This document shows positions 42,359 to 51,460 of a stretch of 64,000 nucleotides of DNA, in pieces (the first letter of the stretch is position 1; every line of letters begins with the position of its first letter). The position numbers and the translations under genes were made by a program. Source of the stretch: an uncultured Pelagibacteraceae bacterium (lineage in GTDB: Bacteria > Pseudomonadota > Alphaproteobacteria > Pelagibacterales > Pelagibacteraceae); assembly GCA_902523185.1 (NCBI GenBank), contig CABYYJ010000004.1, positions 37,156 through 101,155 of the forward strand, written 5' to 3'. The notes under the pieces are model-generated. The model did not search any database. It had not been told where the DNA came from and worked only from the letters and a program-made list of their open reading frames with translations.

Positions 42359-43486
42359 ATGAATAAGAACTCAGAAATTAATCTCAAAGAACACAAAATT
42401 TTTTTTGTAGGTGGAAAAGTACAAAAAGTAAAAGATAACAATATTCTTAAAGGAAAAATGTATGTTGAAAGCTTTATACCAGCAAAATCAAATAATAAAA
42501 ATATAATCTTAATCCATGGTGGAGGACAAAGTGGTTCAGGTTTTATAACTACTGCTGATGGAAGAAGAGGTTGGCTTCATGACTTTTTATCTCACGGTTA
42601 TTCAGTCTACGTTGTTGACCAACCTGGTAGGGCAAGATCAGGCTATTCAAACACTCTCTATGGTGAATATATGGATAGAGAAACTAATATAGAGGATGCG
42701 GAGAGAAGGTTCACAGCCATGGCAAAAAAAGGTAATTGGCCTCAAGCAAAATTACACAATCAGTGGCCTGGAAATGGTTTGAGGGGAGATAAAATATTTG
42801 AGGAATATATGGCTTCCCAGGTCAATACGATGTCAGATCGAGTATATATCGAAGAAATGTCGAAGTTAGCACTCTCAGAACTCATTGATATAGTTGGAGA
42901 AACTGTTGTCCTTGGCCATAGCCAAGGAGGACCTTTTTGTTGGTTAGCTGCTGATGTTAGACCAGATAAAGTAAAAGCTTGTGTAGCTGTAGAGCCAAAT
43001 GGGCCACCGTTTTTTAATGTTTCGTATGGCGGTATTAAACATAGTCATTTAAATAAACAAACTTTTAAAAAAAACGATTTCGATAAAAAATGGTATCAAA
43101 CAAGCTTAGAACCAGATAGACCCAACGGAATTACGTATTCACCCCTTACTTATGATCCACCATTGAAGAACAATGAAAAACTTATACCTATAATTGATAA
43201 AAATAAAACTCCAGAAAATTTAGTGCAATGTTTTCTTCAAAAAGAACCTGCAAGAAAACTTGTCAATCTTTCAAAAGTTAAAATCTTAATTTTAACAGCA
43301 GAGGCATCTTATCACTCCCCTTATGATCATGGGACTAGCAATTTTTTAAAACAAGCAGGAGTTAAGCATGATTTTATTAGATTAGAAGATAATAATATTA
43401 AAGGGAATGGACACATGATGATGCACGAAAAAAATAGCTCAGATATTGCAAATTTTATTAATCAATGGATAAAAAAAGTATATTAA
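42359..43486 (+). CDS. Alpha/beta hydrolase (esterase-like), cytoplasmic
   Basis: A 375-residue hydrolase without signal peptide. I-L-I-H-G-G-G-Q-S-G near residue 52 is the oxyanion strand, V-V-D-Q-P-G-R-A-R-S-G near 86, the nucleophile is S188 in L-G-H-S-Q-G-G, and a late G-N-G-H-M-M-M-H supplies the histidine. A large lid (residues 100-165) lies between core strands. Substrate unknown; an ester or thioester from the surrounding acid pathway is possible. It overlaps the rhodanese gene by 22 bases. Confidence 0.8.
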   Translation: MNKNSEINLKEHKIFFVGGKVQKVKDNNILKGKMYVESFIPAKSNNKNIILIHGGGQSGSGFITTADGRRGWLHDFLSHGYSVYVVDQPGRARSGYSNTLYGEYMDRETNIEDAERRFTAMAKKGNWPQAKLHNQWPGNGLRGDKIFEEYMASQVNTMSDRVYIEEMSKLALSELIDIVGETVVLGHSQGGPFCWLAADVRPDKVKACVAVEPNGPPFFNVSYGGIKHSHLNKQTFKKNDFDKKWYQTSLEPDRPNGITYSPLTYDPPLKNNEKLIPIIDKNKTPENLVQCFLQKEPARKLVNLSKVKILILTAEASYHSPYDHGTSNFLKQAGVKHDFIRLEDNNIKGNGHMMMHEKNSSDIANFINQWIKKVY

Positions 43487-44742
43487 AAGAAAACGAAATA
43501 AGCGCTAAACAAACAATAAATCTTTTAAAAAATGACAAAAAAAATATCTCTTTTTTAGATATTAGAGAAAGAAAAGAATATGTTCATGGTTTTGCTTTTG
43601 GTTCGGTCAATTGTCCCCTCTCAAAATTTAAATATTTAATAAAGGAATTAGTTCCTGATTTAAATACTACACTAATACTAATTGGTTTAAAAAATAATAT
43701 TCAAACAATTCAAATACAAAAAATACTTAAAAAAATGAAGTATCATAAGTCGTTTATTGTTAAAGGGGATTATAAAAATTGGAAAAAACTCAAATTTCCT
43801 TTTTGGGCGGGAGAATACACTTTTTCAAAAGCATTTGGTGAATGGATAGAAATTACCTCTAATATAAAAAATTTATATGCTAAAGAGCTTTATAAAATTC
43901 ACAAAAAAAAACACAATTACTTACAAATTGACGCGAGACCTAAAAAAGAATTTGAAAAATTTTCTCTACCTCAATCAGTTCAATGTTCTGGAGGTGAATT
44001 ACCGTGCTATATAAATAATAAAGAAAATTTAAGAAAAAATTATATTGTTCATTGTGCCGGTAGAACAAGGAGTATTATTGCATACCAAACATTAAAGGAT
44101 TTTGATTTTAATAATAAAAAATATGTTTTAAATGGTGGAACACAAAACTGGGTGCTAGGTGGGTTTGACCGTAAATTTAAAAACCAATCAAAAATAAAAT
44201 CTACAAAAATAAACTATAAAGATGATTTAAAATTAGCAAATAGCATCGCTAAAAAGTTTAAGATCCCATTAACTCAAATAAAAAGTAAAAATACTAATTT
44301 ATATAATTTTCAAATACATTCTGAAATTAAAGATTTTAAACAAATAGCTGGTTGGAAACAAGTTAATGCAACGACACTAATACAAAGCACTGATAAATTT
44401 ATATCATCAACAAATACTAAAATTTTAATATTTTCTAACATTCCAAGTTCTGCTGTTTTTACTGTTATATGGTTGAGACGAATGGGTTACCAAGCTATAT
44501 GGCAGAAAAGTAATGCTCGTAAAATTAAAAAAACTTATAAATTAACAAAACCTGATCCCACTTATTTCTTTCCTAAAAGGCACCTTGGAAACAAATCTGA
44601 CTCGAAAGGCTATTTAAATTGGGAGCATTCTTTAATACCAACAATTAAAAAATGGGGTTGTAAAAATCCATGGGTATCTGCAAATCAAAAAAATTTAAGC
44701 AAAGTTCAACATTCATTGCATAAGATTTACAAAAATTTCTAA
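43465..44742 (+). CDS. Protein with three rhodanese-like domains
   Basis: A 425-residue protein. Domain 1 (about 15-115) has F-L-D-I-R-E-R-K-E-Y but glycine-leucine where the active cysteine should be (I-L-I-G-L-K-N). Domain 2 (about 135-240) has I-D-A-R-P-K-K-E-F and active-site C197 in V-H-C-A-G-R-T-R-S, then L-N-G-G-T-Q-N-W. Domain 3 (about 255-355) ends its key strand in F-S-N-I-P-S, again without cysteine. Only the middle domain should transfer sulfane sulfur. The C-terminal 70 residues contain P-D-P-T-Y-F-F-P-K-R. Next to TauE exporters it hints at sulfur handling. Confidence 0.82.
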   Translation: MDKKSILKENEISAKQTINLLKNDKKNISFLDIRERKEYVHGFAFGSVNCPLSKFKYLIKELVPDLNTTLILIGLKNNIQTIQIQKILKKMKYHKSFIVKGDYKNWKKLKFPFWAGEYTFSKAFGEWIEITSNIKNLYAKELYKIHKKKHNYLQIDARPKKEFEKFSLPQSVQCSGGELPCYINNKENLRKNYIVHCAGRTRSIIAYQTLKDFDFNNKKYVLNGGTQNWVLGGFDRKFKNQSKIKSTKINYKDDLKLANSIAKKFKIPLTQIKSKNTNLYNFQIHSEIKDFKQIAGWKQVNATTLIQSTDKFISSTNTKILIFSNIPSSAVFTVIWLRRMGYQAIWQKSNARKIKKTYKLTKPDPTYFFPKRHLGNKSDSKGYLNWEHSLIPTIKKWGCKNPWVSANQKNLSKVQHSLHKIYKNF

Positions 44743-44829
44743 GTGATTCAAATTATTGTAATTTTTCAGCAACTTCATAGGGTAAAATCTTCTTTATTAT
44801 TGTAATAAGCTTATATATCTTAATTTCTT

Positions 44830-45594
44830 ATGATTTTAGGCTTTATTGGAACAGGAAAAATATCTTCTTCTATTATTTTTGGTATTTTTAAATCTAAATT
44901 AAAAGTTAAGAAGATTTATATATCTTATAGAAACGCTATAATATCAAATAAACTAAAAAAAAAATTTAGGTTAATTCAAGTAATAAAAGATAATCAAGAA
45001 ATCATAGATAAATCTTCTGTAATTTTTTTAGGTATAACGCCAAATGTAGGAAATAAGATTTTACATAAACTCTCTTTTCCAAAACATAAGAAAATAATAA
45101 GTCTTATATCTACAATTAATTTAATTAAGTTAAAAAAAATTATAAATAATAACAATATAATAAGAGCAATTCCTTTACCTCCAATAGAGATTAAAAAAGG
45201 ACCAATAATTATTTGCCCTCCCAGTAAATTTGCAAAGAATATTTTTAAACACTTAGGCAACGTTTTAGAAATTAAAAATGAAAAACTAAGTTATAAGTTT
45301 TGGTCAACTGCATCTTTGATGGCTGCTTACTATGAAATTTTGAACACAAGTTCAAAATGGCTTGTAAAAAAAGGGATTAATAAAAAATTTGCTGACACTT
45401 ATGTAGCTGAATTATTTTTCGCTTTAAGTCAGGATGCTCTTAATAAATCATCTCAAGGATTTAAAAAACTCGTAGCGGACTCACAGACTCCAAAAGGTTT
45501 AAATATGCAGGTTCTTAATGAATTGAAAAAAAGAAAATTCTTTACAAAGTTCACCAAAGCACTTGAAAATGTAAATAAAAGAGTAAGTAAGTAA
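44830..45594 (+). CDS. proC: Pyrroline-5-carboxylate reductase family protein
   Basis: A 254-residue Rossmann protein with G-F-I-G-T-G-K-I-S-S-S-I at the N-terminus, F-L-G-I-T-P-N-V near residue 70, and R-A-I-P-L-P-P near 112, where ProC has R-x-M-P-N-T-P. The C-terminal helical dimer domain has V-A-D-S-Q-T-P-K-G, where ProC has P-x-S-P-G-G-T. These changes leave room for a different imine or oxo substrate. Proline synthesis is the default reading. It is separated from the rhodanese gene by 87 bases with nothing recognised. Confidence 0.65.
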   Translation: MILGFIGTGKISSSIIFGIFKSKLKVKKIYISYRNAIISNKLKKKFRLIQVIKDNQEIIDKSSVIFLGITPNVGNKILHKLSFPKHKKIISLISTINLIKLKKIINNNNIIRAIPLPPIEIKKGPIIICPPSKFAKNIFKHLGNVLEIKNEKLSYKFWSTASLMAAYYEILNTSSKWLVKKGINKKFADTYVAELFFALSQDALNKSSQGFKKLVADSQTPKGLNMQVLNELKKRKFFTKFTKALENVNKRVSK

Positions 45595-45597
45595 ATC

Positions 45598-45933
45598 ATG
45601 GAAATAACTTATGATGATTTTAAAAAAGTGCAGATTAAAGTTGGCACTGTTTTAGAGGTTAAAAAAAATGAAAAAGCCAGGAGACCATCTTTAGTAGTTA
45701 AAGTCGATTTTGGAAAAGAGATTGGAATTAAACAATCTTCAGCTCAAATTACTCACTACTACAACGCTGAAAGTTTAGTAGGCAGACAGGTGATAGGTGT
45801 TTGTAACTTTCCAACAAAGAATATAGCTGGCGTTGTATCAGAAGTGTTAATCCTTGGAGCTATTGAAAAAGACGGAAAAGTTGTCCTAGTGCACCCATCT
45901 CAGAAAACTGATAATGGTTTAGATATTGCTTAA
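45598..45933 (+). CDS. csaA: CsaA-like tRNA-binding domain protein
   Basis: A 111-residue OB-fold protein: F-K-K-V-Q-I-K-V-G-T-V at the start and K-Q-S-S-A-Q-I-T, Q-V-I-G-V-C-N-F-P in the middle match the CsaA/EMAP-II-type tRNA-binding family, with the late V-L-I-L-G-A. Small stand-alone forms have been described as chaperone- or export-related, and their role remains uncertain. It begins 3 bases after the proC-like stop. Confidence 0.87.
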   Translation: MEITYDDFKKVQIKVGTVLEVKKNEKARRPSLVVKVDFGKEIGIKQSSAQITHYYNAESLVGRQVIGVCNFPTKNIAGVVSEVLILGAIEKDGKVVLVHPSQKTDNGLDIA

Positions 45934-46272
45934 ATGATATTTGCACTTAAAGCTTTACTTGCAGGATTAATTATAGCCTTCTCATCTTGGCTTGCTGGTC
46001 ATAATCCTAGGGCGGCAGGTTTTATAATTGCTTTACCCATGGCTTCATTAATTGCGATTGCCTTTGTTTACTTTGAGCACAATAATGTTGAAAAAACAAT
46101 CTTGTACGCGAAAAGTATTTTAGTCGCTGTACCAGTAAGTTATTTATTTTTTCTTCCTTTTTTCTTCGCAAAACAATTTAATATGAATTTTTGGATGGTT
46201 TATGGCACTGGAATACTCCTATTAACTTTAGGTTTTTTCATTCATAGGTTTTTTGTAAATTTTTTATCATGA
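45934..46272 (+). CDS. Hypothetical four-helix membrane protein
   Basis: A 112-residue hydrophobic protein starting directly after csaA. Helices lie near residues 1-20, 30-45, 60-80 and 88-108, with S-W-L-A-G-H-N-P-R-A-A-G-F-I-I-A-L-P in the first loop. It resembles small DUF3147-like membrane proteins, but I am not certain. It overlaps the next gene by 4 bases. Confidence 0.65.
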   Translation: MIFALKALLAGLIIAFSSWLAGHNPRAAGFIIALPMASLIAIAFVYFEHNNVEKTILYAKSILVAVPVSYLFFLPFFFAKQFNMNFWMVYGTGILLLTLGFFIHRFFVNFLS

Positions 46273-46706
46273 GTTATGAAACATTCAATTGGAACTGTAA
46301 ACATACTTGGTCCAGAAGTGCCAAAAATACATTCTGGTGTTTACTAGGTTGCGCTATTGGTGATTTTGGAACTATTTTATTCTTTCAATTAACAAAAATT
46401 CCTTTTCCTGTTTTAGCGATTATGACTTTAGCAATAATTAATGGAATTATTACAAGTATAATTTTAGAAACTCTTATTTTATTAAGACAAAATTTTTCTC
46501 TAAAGTTAGCTTTTAAAACAGCTGTTGGAATGAGCTTTATTTCAATGGTGAGCATGGAAATTGCAATGAATGCTACTGATTATTTTCTCACAGGAGGAGC
46601 TATTTTAACTTGGTGGGTTGTGCCAATAATGTTAGCTGTTGGTTTTGTAACGCCTTGGCCATATAATTATTGGAGATTAAAAAAGTTCAATGAAGCTTGC
46701 CACTAA
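46269..46706 (+). CDS. DUF4396-like membrane protein
   Basis: A 145-residue protein. N-T-F-W-C-L-L-G-C-A-I-G-D-F near residue 20 and M-S-F-I-S-M-V-S-M-E-I-A-M-N in the third helix match the DUF4396 pattern. The late W-W-V-V-P-I-M-L-A-V-G-F-V-T-P-W-P-Y-N-Y-W-R ends the last helix. Cysteines in helix 1 and methionine-rich helix 3 could bind a metal, but no function is established. It converges on the cytochrome b561 gene. Confidence 0.72.
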   Translation: MSYETFNWNCKHTWSRSAKNTFWCLLGCAIGDFGTILFFQLTKIPFPVLAIMTLAIINGIITSIILETLILLRQNFSLKLAFKTAVGMSFISMVSMEIAMNATDYFLTGGAILTWWVVPIMLAVGFVTPWPYNYWRLKKFNEACH

Positions 46707-47233
46707 GTAATTTTGTTTAAGATTTTATCCTTAAAAACTAAATGATGAACAATTACTGCAAGTATATGTAGACCTACAAGTGCTAATAATAAGTAATTAG
46801 CGTAAATGTGAACTTGGTAATAAACATCTGCTAAAATGAAATTATCTTTTTCAAATCCATATTTAAAAAATATGAAATTAAGCCTTTCTCCCATATAAAG
46901 TTTTTTAAGAATTCCAGAAATAGTTATGGACAAAATAGTTACATAAAGCAAAAAATGGTTAGCCATTCCAATTAAGACTTGTCCTTTAAAAAAACTTTTA
47001 GTTTCAGATGGACTTTTGTTAAAAAATTTCCAAATTATTCTAAACAAAGTAAGATAGAAAACGGTTATCCCAATCAGAATATGTATATTTTCAAGCTCAA
47101 TTCTTTCATCAGAAAATTCAAGTCCTACAAGGTAAAATCCAAAGGGCACCTGGGCTATTAAGATAATAAATGTAACCCAGTGTAACAATTTGGCTAATAG
47201 CCCATACTCTTTACGACTGTTAAATATCTTCAT
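46703..47233 (-). CDS. Cytochrome b561 family protein
   Basis: A 176-residue four-helix di-haem membrane protein. Histidine haem ligands are visible in L-L-H-W-V (helix 1, residue 18), N-I-H-I-L (helix 2), V-H-I-Y-A-N-Y (before helix 4) and L-H-I-L-A (helix 4). Such proteins oxidise quinol or carry electrons to periplasmic acceptors. Its divergent neighbours encode a copper-type DUF411 protein and a c'-type cytochrome. Confidence 0.87.
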   Translation of the reverse strand: MKIFNSRKEYGLLAKLLHWVTFIILIAQVPFGFYLVGLEFSDERIELENIHILIGITVFYLTLFRIIWKFFNKSPSETKSFFKGQVLIGMANHFLLYVTILSITISGILKKLYMGERLNFIFFKYGFEKDNFILADVYYQVHIYANYLLLALVGLHILAVIVHHLVFKDKILNKIT

Positions 47234-47249
47234 AATTAATTATTTAAAT

Positions 47250-47732
47250 ATGCTAATTAAAAACATTATAACCAAAATAACAGCTTTTACAGTATTACTT
47301 TTCTCTGTTTATTATATTTTAAACTTTGTCACAGATAAAAAAAACGCTTTAGCTAATATTATCAATAAACAAATCGTTGAAGTTTTTAAAACTCCCTCAT
47401 GCGGATGTTGTTATGGATATGTTTTATTTTTAGAAGAAAAAAAATTCAAAGTAAAACAAACAGATATGAGAAGCCTTCATACAATAAAACAAAAATATAA
47501 TATTCCTGTCGAAATGCAGTCTTGTCATACTACTATTATGGGTAAATACTTTATTGAAGGACATGTTCCGTTTGAAGCAGTTAATAAATTATTAAAAGAG
47601 CAACCTGATATTGATGGTATAGCTTTGCCTGGAATGCCGATCGGCACACCAGGAATGCCAGGTGATAAAGATGAGCCCTATGTTATTTATCAACTTAAAG
47701 ATGGGAAATCTTCAGTTTTCATGACAATATAA
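47250..47732 (+). CDS. DUF411 metal-binding protein, exported
   Basis: About 160 residues from ATG 47250; an in-frame start at 47190 would overlap the divergent cytochrome gene. A signal anchor (residues 5-27) is followed by F-K-T-P-S-C-G-C-C (C51, C53, C54) and M-Q-S-C-H-T-T, the cysteine set of DUF411. The C-terminal half has V-P-F-E-A-V and G-I-A-L-P-G-M-P-I-G-T-P-G-M-P-G, methionine-rich as in copper-binding proteins. Copper handling in the periplasm is likely from the family's usual context. Confidence 0.85.
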   Translation: MLIKNIITKITAFTVLLFSVYYILNFVTDKKNALANIINKQIVEVFKTPSCGCCYGYVLFLEEKKFKVKQTDMRSLHTIKQKYNIPVEMQSCHTTIMGKYFIEGHVPFEAVNKLLKEQPDIDGIALPGMPIGTPGMPGDKDEPYVIYQLKDGKSSVFMTI

Positions 47733-47737
47733 ATTTG

Positions 47738-48187
47738 ATGATACAAAAGATGAAAATAATAAAAACAATTATTATTATTTTTTCTTTAACCTTTTCTTTT
47801 TCTGCCTATTCTCAAACTGTGGAAGAAATTATTAAAGGTAGAAAAGCAATGTTTAGTGAAAACTATCAAAACGCGAAAAAAATATCTATATTACTGAAAT
47901 CTAAAAGAATAGAGGAGGCTAAACCTTTAATGAAAAAAATTTCAGATAATTACATAAAATTATTAGATTATTTTCCCGAAAATACAAAAGAAGGGTTTAA
48001 AACAGGAGCACTACCGAGCATTTGGGAGAATAAAGATGAGTTCAATGCTTTAATGAAAAAAGCATCGGATGATATGATAAAACTTGCCAAGGCTATTGAG
48101 ACTGCTGAGGATCTAAGAGCAGCACAGAAAGAACTGATGTGGAGCAATTGTTCGGCTTGTCATAGCAAGTTTAGAGCGCCTCATTAA
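47738..48187 (+). CDS. c'-type cytochrome (c556-like), exported
   Basis: About 149 residues: a signal peptide (cleavage near S-A-Y-S-Q), a four-helix bundle and a C-terminal C-S-A-C-H haem-binding site followed by only seven residues. This layout is the cytochrome c' family, which binds NO or transfers electrons. Start is ATG 47738 or 47750. The ccdA product encoded at 7773 could serve haem attachment. It probably shares a transcript with the DUF411 gene. Confidence 0.87.
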   Translation: MIQKMKIIKTIIIIFSLTFSFSAYSQTVEEIIKGRKAMFSENYQNAKKISILLKSKRIEEAKPLMKKISDNYIKLLDYFPENTKEGFKTGALPSIWENKDEFNALMKKASDDMIKLAKAIETAEDLRAAQKELMWSNCSACHSKFRAPH

Positions 48188-48193
48188 ATTTAA

Positions 48194-48781
48194 ATGCAAT
48201 TTTTTCCATTAATTTTATTTGGTATTGCAACCGCTTTTTCTCCTGGTCCTAATAATATTATGACATCCTACACAGCTTTTAATTTTGGATTTAGAAAAGC
48301 CATTCCTACAATGCTAGGAGTTATTATTGGATGGACACTATTAATTATACTTTTACAATTAACATCGGCTGCCGTTTTTCAAAAATATGAATTTATTCAA
48401 ACTACAATTAAAATATTAGGGTCCATTTATTTGCTATATATGGCATATAAATTATCTTTTGCGGGACAGACAAAAGATAAAAAAATTGATCCAAAGCCTG
48501 TTACTTTTCTTAATACTTTTTGGTTTCAATTTATAAATCCTAAAAGCATTATAGTTGGTTTGACCTCAATTTCTTTGTTTATTGATACACAAAATAATTA
48601 CTTAAGAGACTCAATTATTCTTACTTTGGTTTGGTTTTTAATGGCTGTTGGAAGCCAAACAACCTGGTGTTTAATGGGAAAATATATGAGAAAATTCGCC
48701 ACAAGTGATAAATTTATAAAGAATTTTAATTATATAATGTCTTTTTTACTTATCGTTTGCGTAATTTTGTTCTATGTATAG
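48194..48781 (+). CDS. LysE/RhtB-family exporter
   Basis: A 195-residue six-helix transporter with A-F-S-P-G-P-N-N-I-M near residue 14 and F-W-F-Q-F-I-N-P-K-S near 110. It is a different member from the LysE protein at 9955. The exported amino acid is unknown. It lies 3 bases before acnA. Confidence 0.82.
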   Translation: MQFFPLILFGIATAFSPGPNNIMTSYTAFNFGFRKAIPTMLGVIIGWTLLIILLQLTSAAVFQKYEFIQTTIKILGSIYLLYMAYKLSFAGQTKDKKIDPKPVTFLNTFWFQFINPKSIIVGLTSISLFIDTQNNYLRDSIILTLVWFLMAVGSQTTWCLMGKYMRKFATSDKFIKNFNYIMSFLLIVCVILFYV

Positions 48782-48784
48782 CCA

Positions 48785-51457
48785 ATGAAATTTAACAGCA
48801 AAAACACATTTAAATCATTAGATAGTATTTCATCATCTGGTAAAGAGTTTAAAATTTTTAGTTTAAAAAAAGCAGAAATCAACGGATTAGAGGGGATTTC
48901 TAAACTACCAATATCTTTAAAAGTCTTACTTGAGAATCTATTGAGACATGAAGATGGAGTTTCAGTTGACGAAAATCAAATTTTAGCGATTAAAGACTGG
49001 TTAAAGAATAAAAAATCAAACACTGAAATCGCATATAGGCCAGCAAGAGTCCTGATGCAAGATTATACTGGAATACCTGCAGTCGCTGATTTAGCTGCCA
49101 TGAGAGACGCTGTAAAAAATAAAAATAAAGATCCTGAAAAGATTAATCCTCTTTCGACAGTAGATTTAGTAATAGATCACTCAGTGATGGTAGATGAATA
49201 TGCATCTGGAAAATCATTTGCAAAAAACGTTGAAAAGGAATTTTCTAGAAATGGAGAAAGATATTCGTTTTTAAAATGGGGACAAAAAGCTTTCGATAAC
49301 TTTAGAGTAGTCCCCCCTGGTACAGGAATATGTCATCAGGTTAACTTAGAATATTTATCTAAAGTTGTATGGTCATCTAAAAGTGATGGCGTTTTATATG
49401 CTTATCCAGATACATTAGTAGGTACTGACAGTCATACTACAATGGTAAATGGATTATCAGTATTAGGATGGGGAGTAGGCGGTATTGAAGCTGAGGCTGC
49501 AATGTTGGGTCAACCAATATCAATGCTAATACCTGAAGTGATTGGTGTGGAGCTAAAAGGAAAGTTAAAAGAAGGCACAACTGCAACTGATTTAGTGCTT
49601 ACTATAGTTGAAATTTTGAGAAAAAAAGGTGTAGTTGGAAAATTTGTCGAGTTTTATGGGGAAGGATTAAAAAATCTTACATTAGCAGATAGAGCAACAA
49701 TAGCTAATATGGCCCCTGAATACGGAGCAACTTGTGGATTTTTCCCAGTAGATAATGAAACCTTAAAATATTTAAAATTATCGGGTAGAGATGATCAAAC
49801 TATTTCTTTAGTTGAGAATTATTGTAAAGAGCAAGGATTATGGGCAAATAACGACATTTCGTTCACTGACGTTGTTAAATTAGATGTAAGCACAGTAGTC
49901 ACAAGCATATCAGGACCTAAAAGACCTCAAGACAAAGTTCTATTAACAAACTCTGCAACTGATTTCGCTAAGGTTTATAAGGAAAATACAAAAAGAGATA
50001 AGCAAGTTAAAGCTAAAGTTAAAGGAGTTGATTTTGAAATTACAGATGGTGATATCGTAATTGCTGCAATAACATCATGTACTAACACATCTAATCCAAG
50101 TGTTTTAATAGGTGCAGGGCTTTTGGCAAAGAAAGCTCATGAGAAAGGATTAAAAGTAAAACCTTGGGTCAAAACTTCCTTAGCGCCAGGCTCGCAAGTT
50201 GTAACTGATTATTTAGAGAAAGCTGGTTTAAACAAATATCTAGATGAATTAGGATTTAACTTAGTTGGGTATGGGTGCACTACTTGTATTGGGAATTCCG
50301 GTCCTTTAAATAGAGATATTTCTGATGCAATAAATCAAAACGATTTATATGCAGTCTCAGTTTTATCTGGCAACAGAAATTTTGAGGGCAGAATAAGTCC
50401 AGATGTTAAAGCAAATTATTTAGCTTCACCTCCGTTAGTAGTTGCATATGCAATTGCAGGAACTATGAATTTTGATTTATATAACTCATCTCTAGGAAAA
50501 GATAAAAACGGAAAAAATGTTTTTCTAAAAGATATTTGGCCAAGCAATAAAGAGATTGAGGAAATTATGTTAACTTCTTTAGATTCTGAAATGTTTAAAA
50601 AAAGGTATTCTAATGTCTCAGAAGGTCCTAAAGAGTGGAGAGAGATAAACACTGTAGATAGTGATATTTATAATTGGCAAGAAAATTCGACTTATGTGAA
50701 AAGGCCGCCATTCTTCGATGATCTTCCTGATAAGCCTGAGGGATTTAAACCAATAAATGATGCAAGAATTTTGTTAGTTTTAGGAGATACCGTCACAACA
50801 GACCACATATCACCAGCTGGAAGTATAAAAAAGGAGAGTCCTACAGGAGATTATTTTGAAAAATTTCAAATTCAGCAAAAAGATTTTAATTCCTATGGTG
50901 CTAGAAGAGGAAATCACGAAGTTATGATGAGAGGAACTTTTGGTAATGTTAAAATTAGAAATGAAATGGCTCCAGGGACAGAAGGCGGGTTCACAATATT
51001 ATATCCAGAGGGTAAACCCATGAGCGTTTATGAAGCCGCAATGGAATATAAAAAGAGAAATGATGATTTAGTTGTAATAGCTGGTAAAGAATATGGAACT
51101 GGCTCCTCAAGAGATTGGGCAGCAAAAGGAACAAAATTAATTGGAATAAAAGCTGTTTTAGCAGAAAGTTTTGAGAGAATACATAGATCAAATCTTGTGG
51201 GAATGGGAGTTTTACCTTTGCAATTTAAAGAAGGTTTTGACAGAAAAAAATTAAATATTACTGGCGCTGAACTAATTACTGTAGTTGATATCAAAGATGG
51301 TGTTAAGCCGAGAGAAGAAGTTACTTGTGAGATAAAATATAAAGATGGGACAAGTAAAAAGATACAAGTTTTATGTAGAATTGATACTGAAAATGAGGTC
51401 GAGTATTATAAAAACGGTGGAATACTCCAGTATGTATTACGAAATATGCTTAATTAA
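48785..51457 (+). CDS. acnA: Aconitate hydratase A
   Basis: An 890-residue monofunctional-type aconitase, interconverting citrate and isocitrate in the TCA cycle. Fe/S cysteines lie in S-C-T-N-T-S-N-P and G-C-T-T-C-I-G-N-S-G-P; the swivel domain has G-K-E-Y-G-T-G-S-S-R-D-W-A-A-K-G. The C-I-G-N-S-G form and its location in the housekeeping part make this the TCA enzyme, while the copy at 32890 belongs with prpF. The N-terminal R-P-A-R-V-L-M-Q-D-Y-T-G-I-P-A-V is typical of AcnA. Confidence 0.94.
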   Translation: MKFNSKNTFKSLDSISSSGKEFKIFSLKKAEINGLEGISKLPISLKVLLENLLRHEDGVSVDENQILAIKDWLKNKKSNTEIAYRPARVLMQDYTGIPAVADLAAMRDAVKNKNKDPEKINPLSTVDLVIDHSVMVDEYASGKSFAKNVEKEFSRNGERYSFLKWGQKAFDNFRVVPPGTGICHQVNLEYLSKVVWSSKSDGVLYAYPDTLVGTDSHTTMVNGLSVLGWGVGGIEAEAAMLGQPISMLIPEVIGVELKGKLKEGTTATDLVLTIVEILRKKGVVGKFVEFYGEGLKNLTLADRATIANMAPEYGATCGFFPVDNETLKYLKLSGRDDQTISLVENYCKEQGLWANNDISFTDVVKLDVSTVVTSISGPKRPQDKVLLTNSATDFAKVYKENTKRDKQVKAKVKGVDFEITDGDIVIAAITSCTNTSNPSVLIGAGLLAKKAHEKGLKVKPWVKTSLAPGSQVVTDYLEKAGLNKYLDELGFNLVGYGCTTCIGNSGPLNRDISDAINQNDLYAVSVLSGNRNFEGRISPDVKANYLASPPLVVAYAIAGTMNFDLYNSSLGKDKNGKNVFLKDIWPSNKEIEEIMLTSLDSEMFKKRYSNVSEGPKEWREINTVDSDIYNWQENSTYVKRPPFFDDLPDKPEGFKPINDARILLVLGDTVTTDHISPAGSIKKESPTGDYFEKFQIQQKDFNSYGARRGNHEVMMRGTFGNVKIRNEMAPGTEGGFTILYPEGKPMSVYEAAMEYKKRNDDLVVIAGKEYGTGSSRDWAAKGTKLIGIKAVLAESFERIHRSNLVGMGVLPLQFKEGFDRKKLNITGAELITVVDIKDGVKPREEVTCEIKYKDGTSKKIQVLCRIDTENEVEYYKNGGILQYVLRNMLN

Positions 51458-51460
51458 AAT

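Noticed and set aside
18550..44829. Carboxylate block as a mobile genomic island
   Set aside because: No integrase, transposase, tRNA edge, direct repeats or obvious base-composition break was seen. Transfer is possible but unsupported by the sequence alone.
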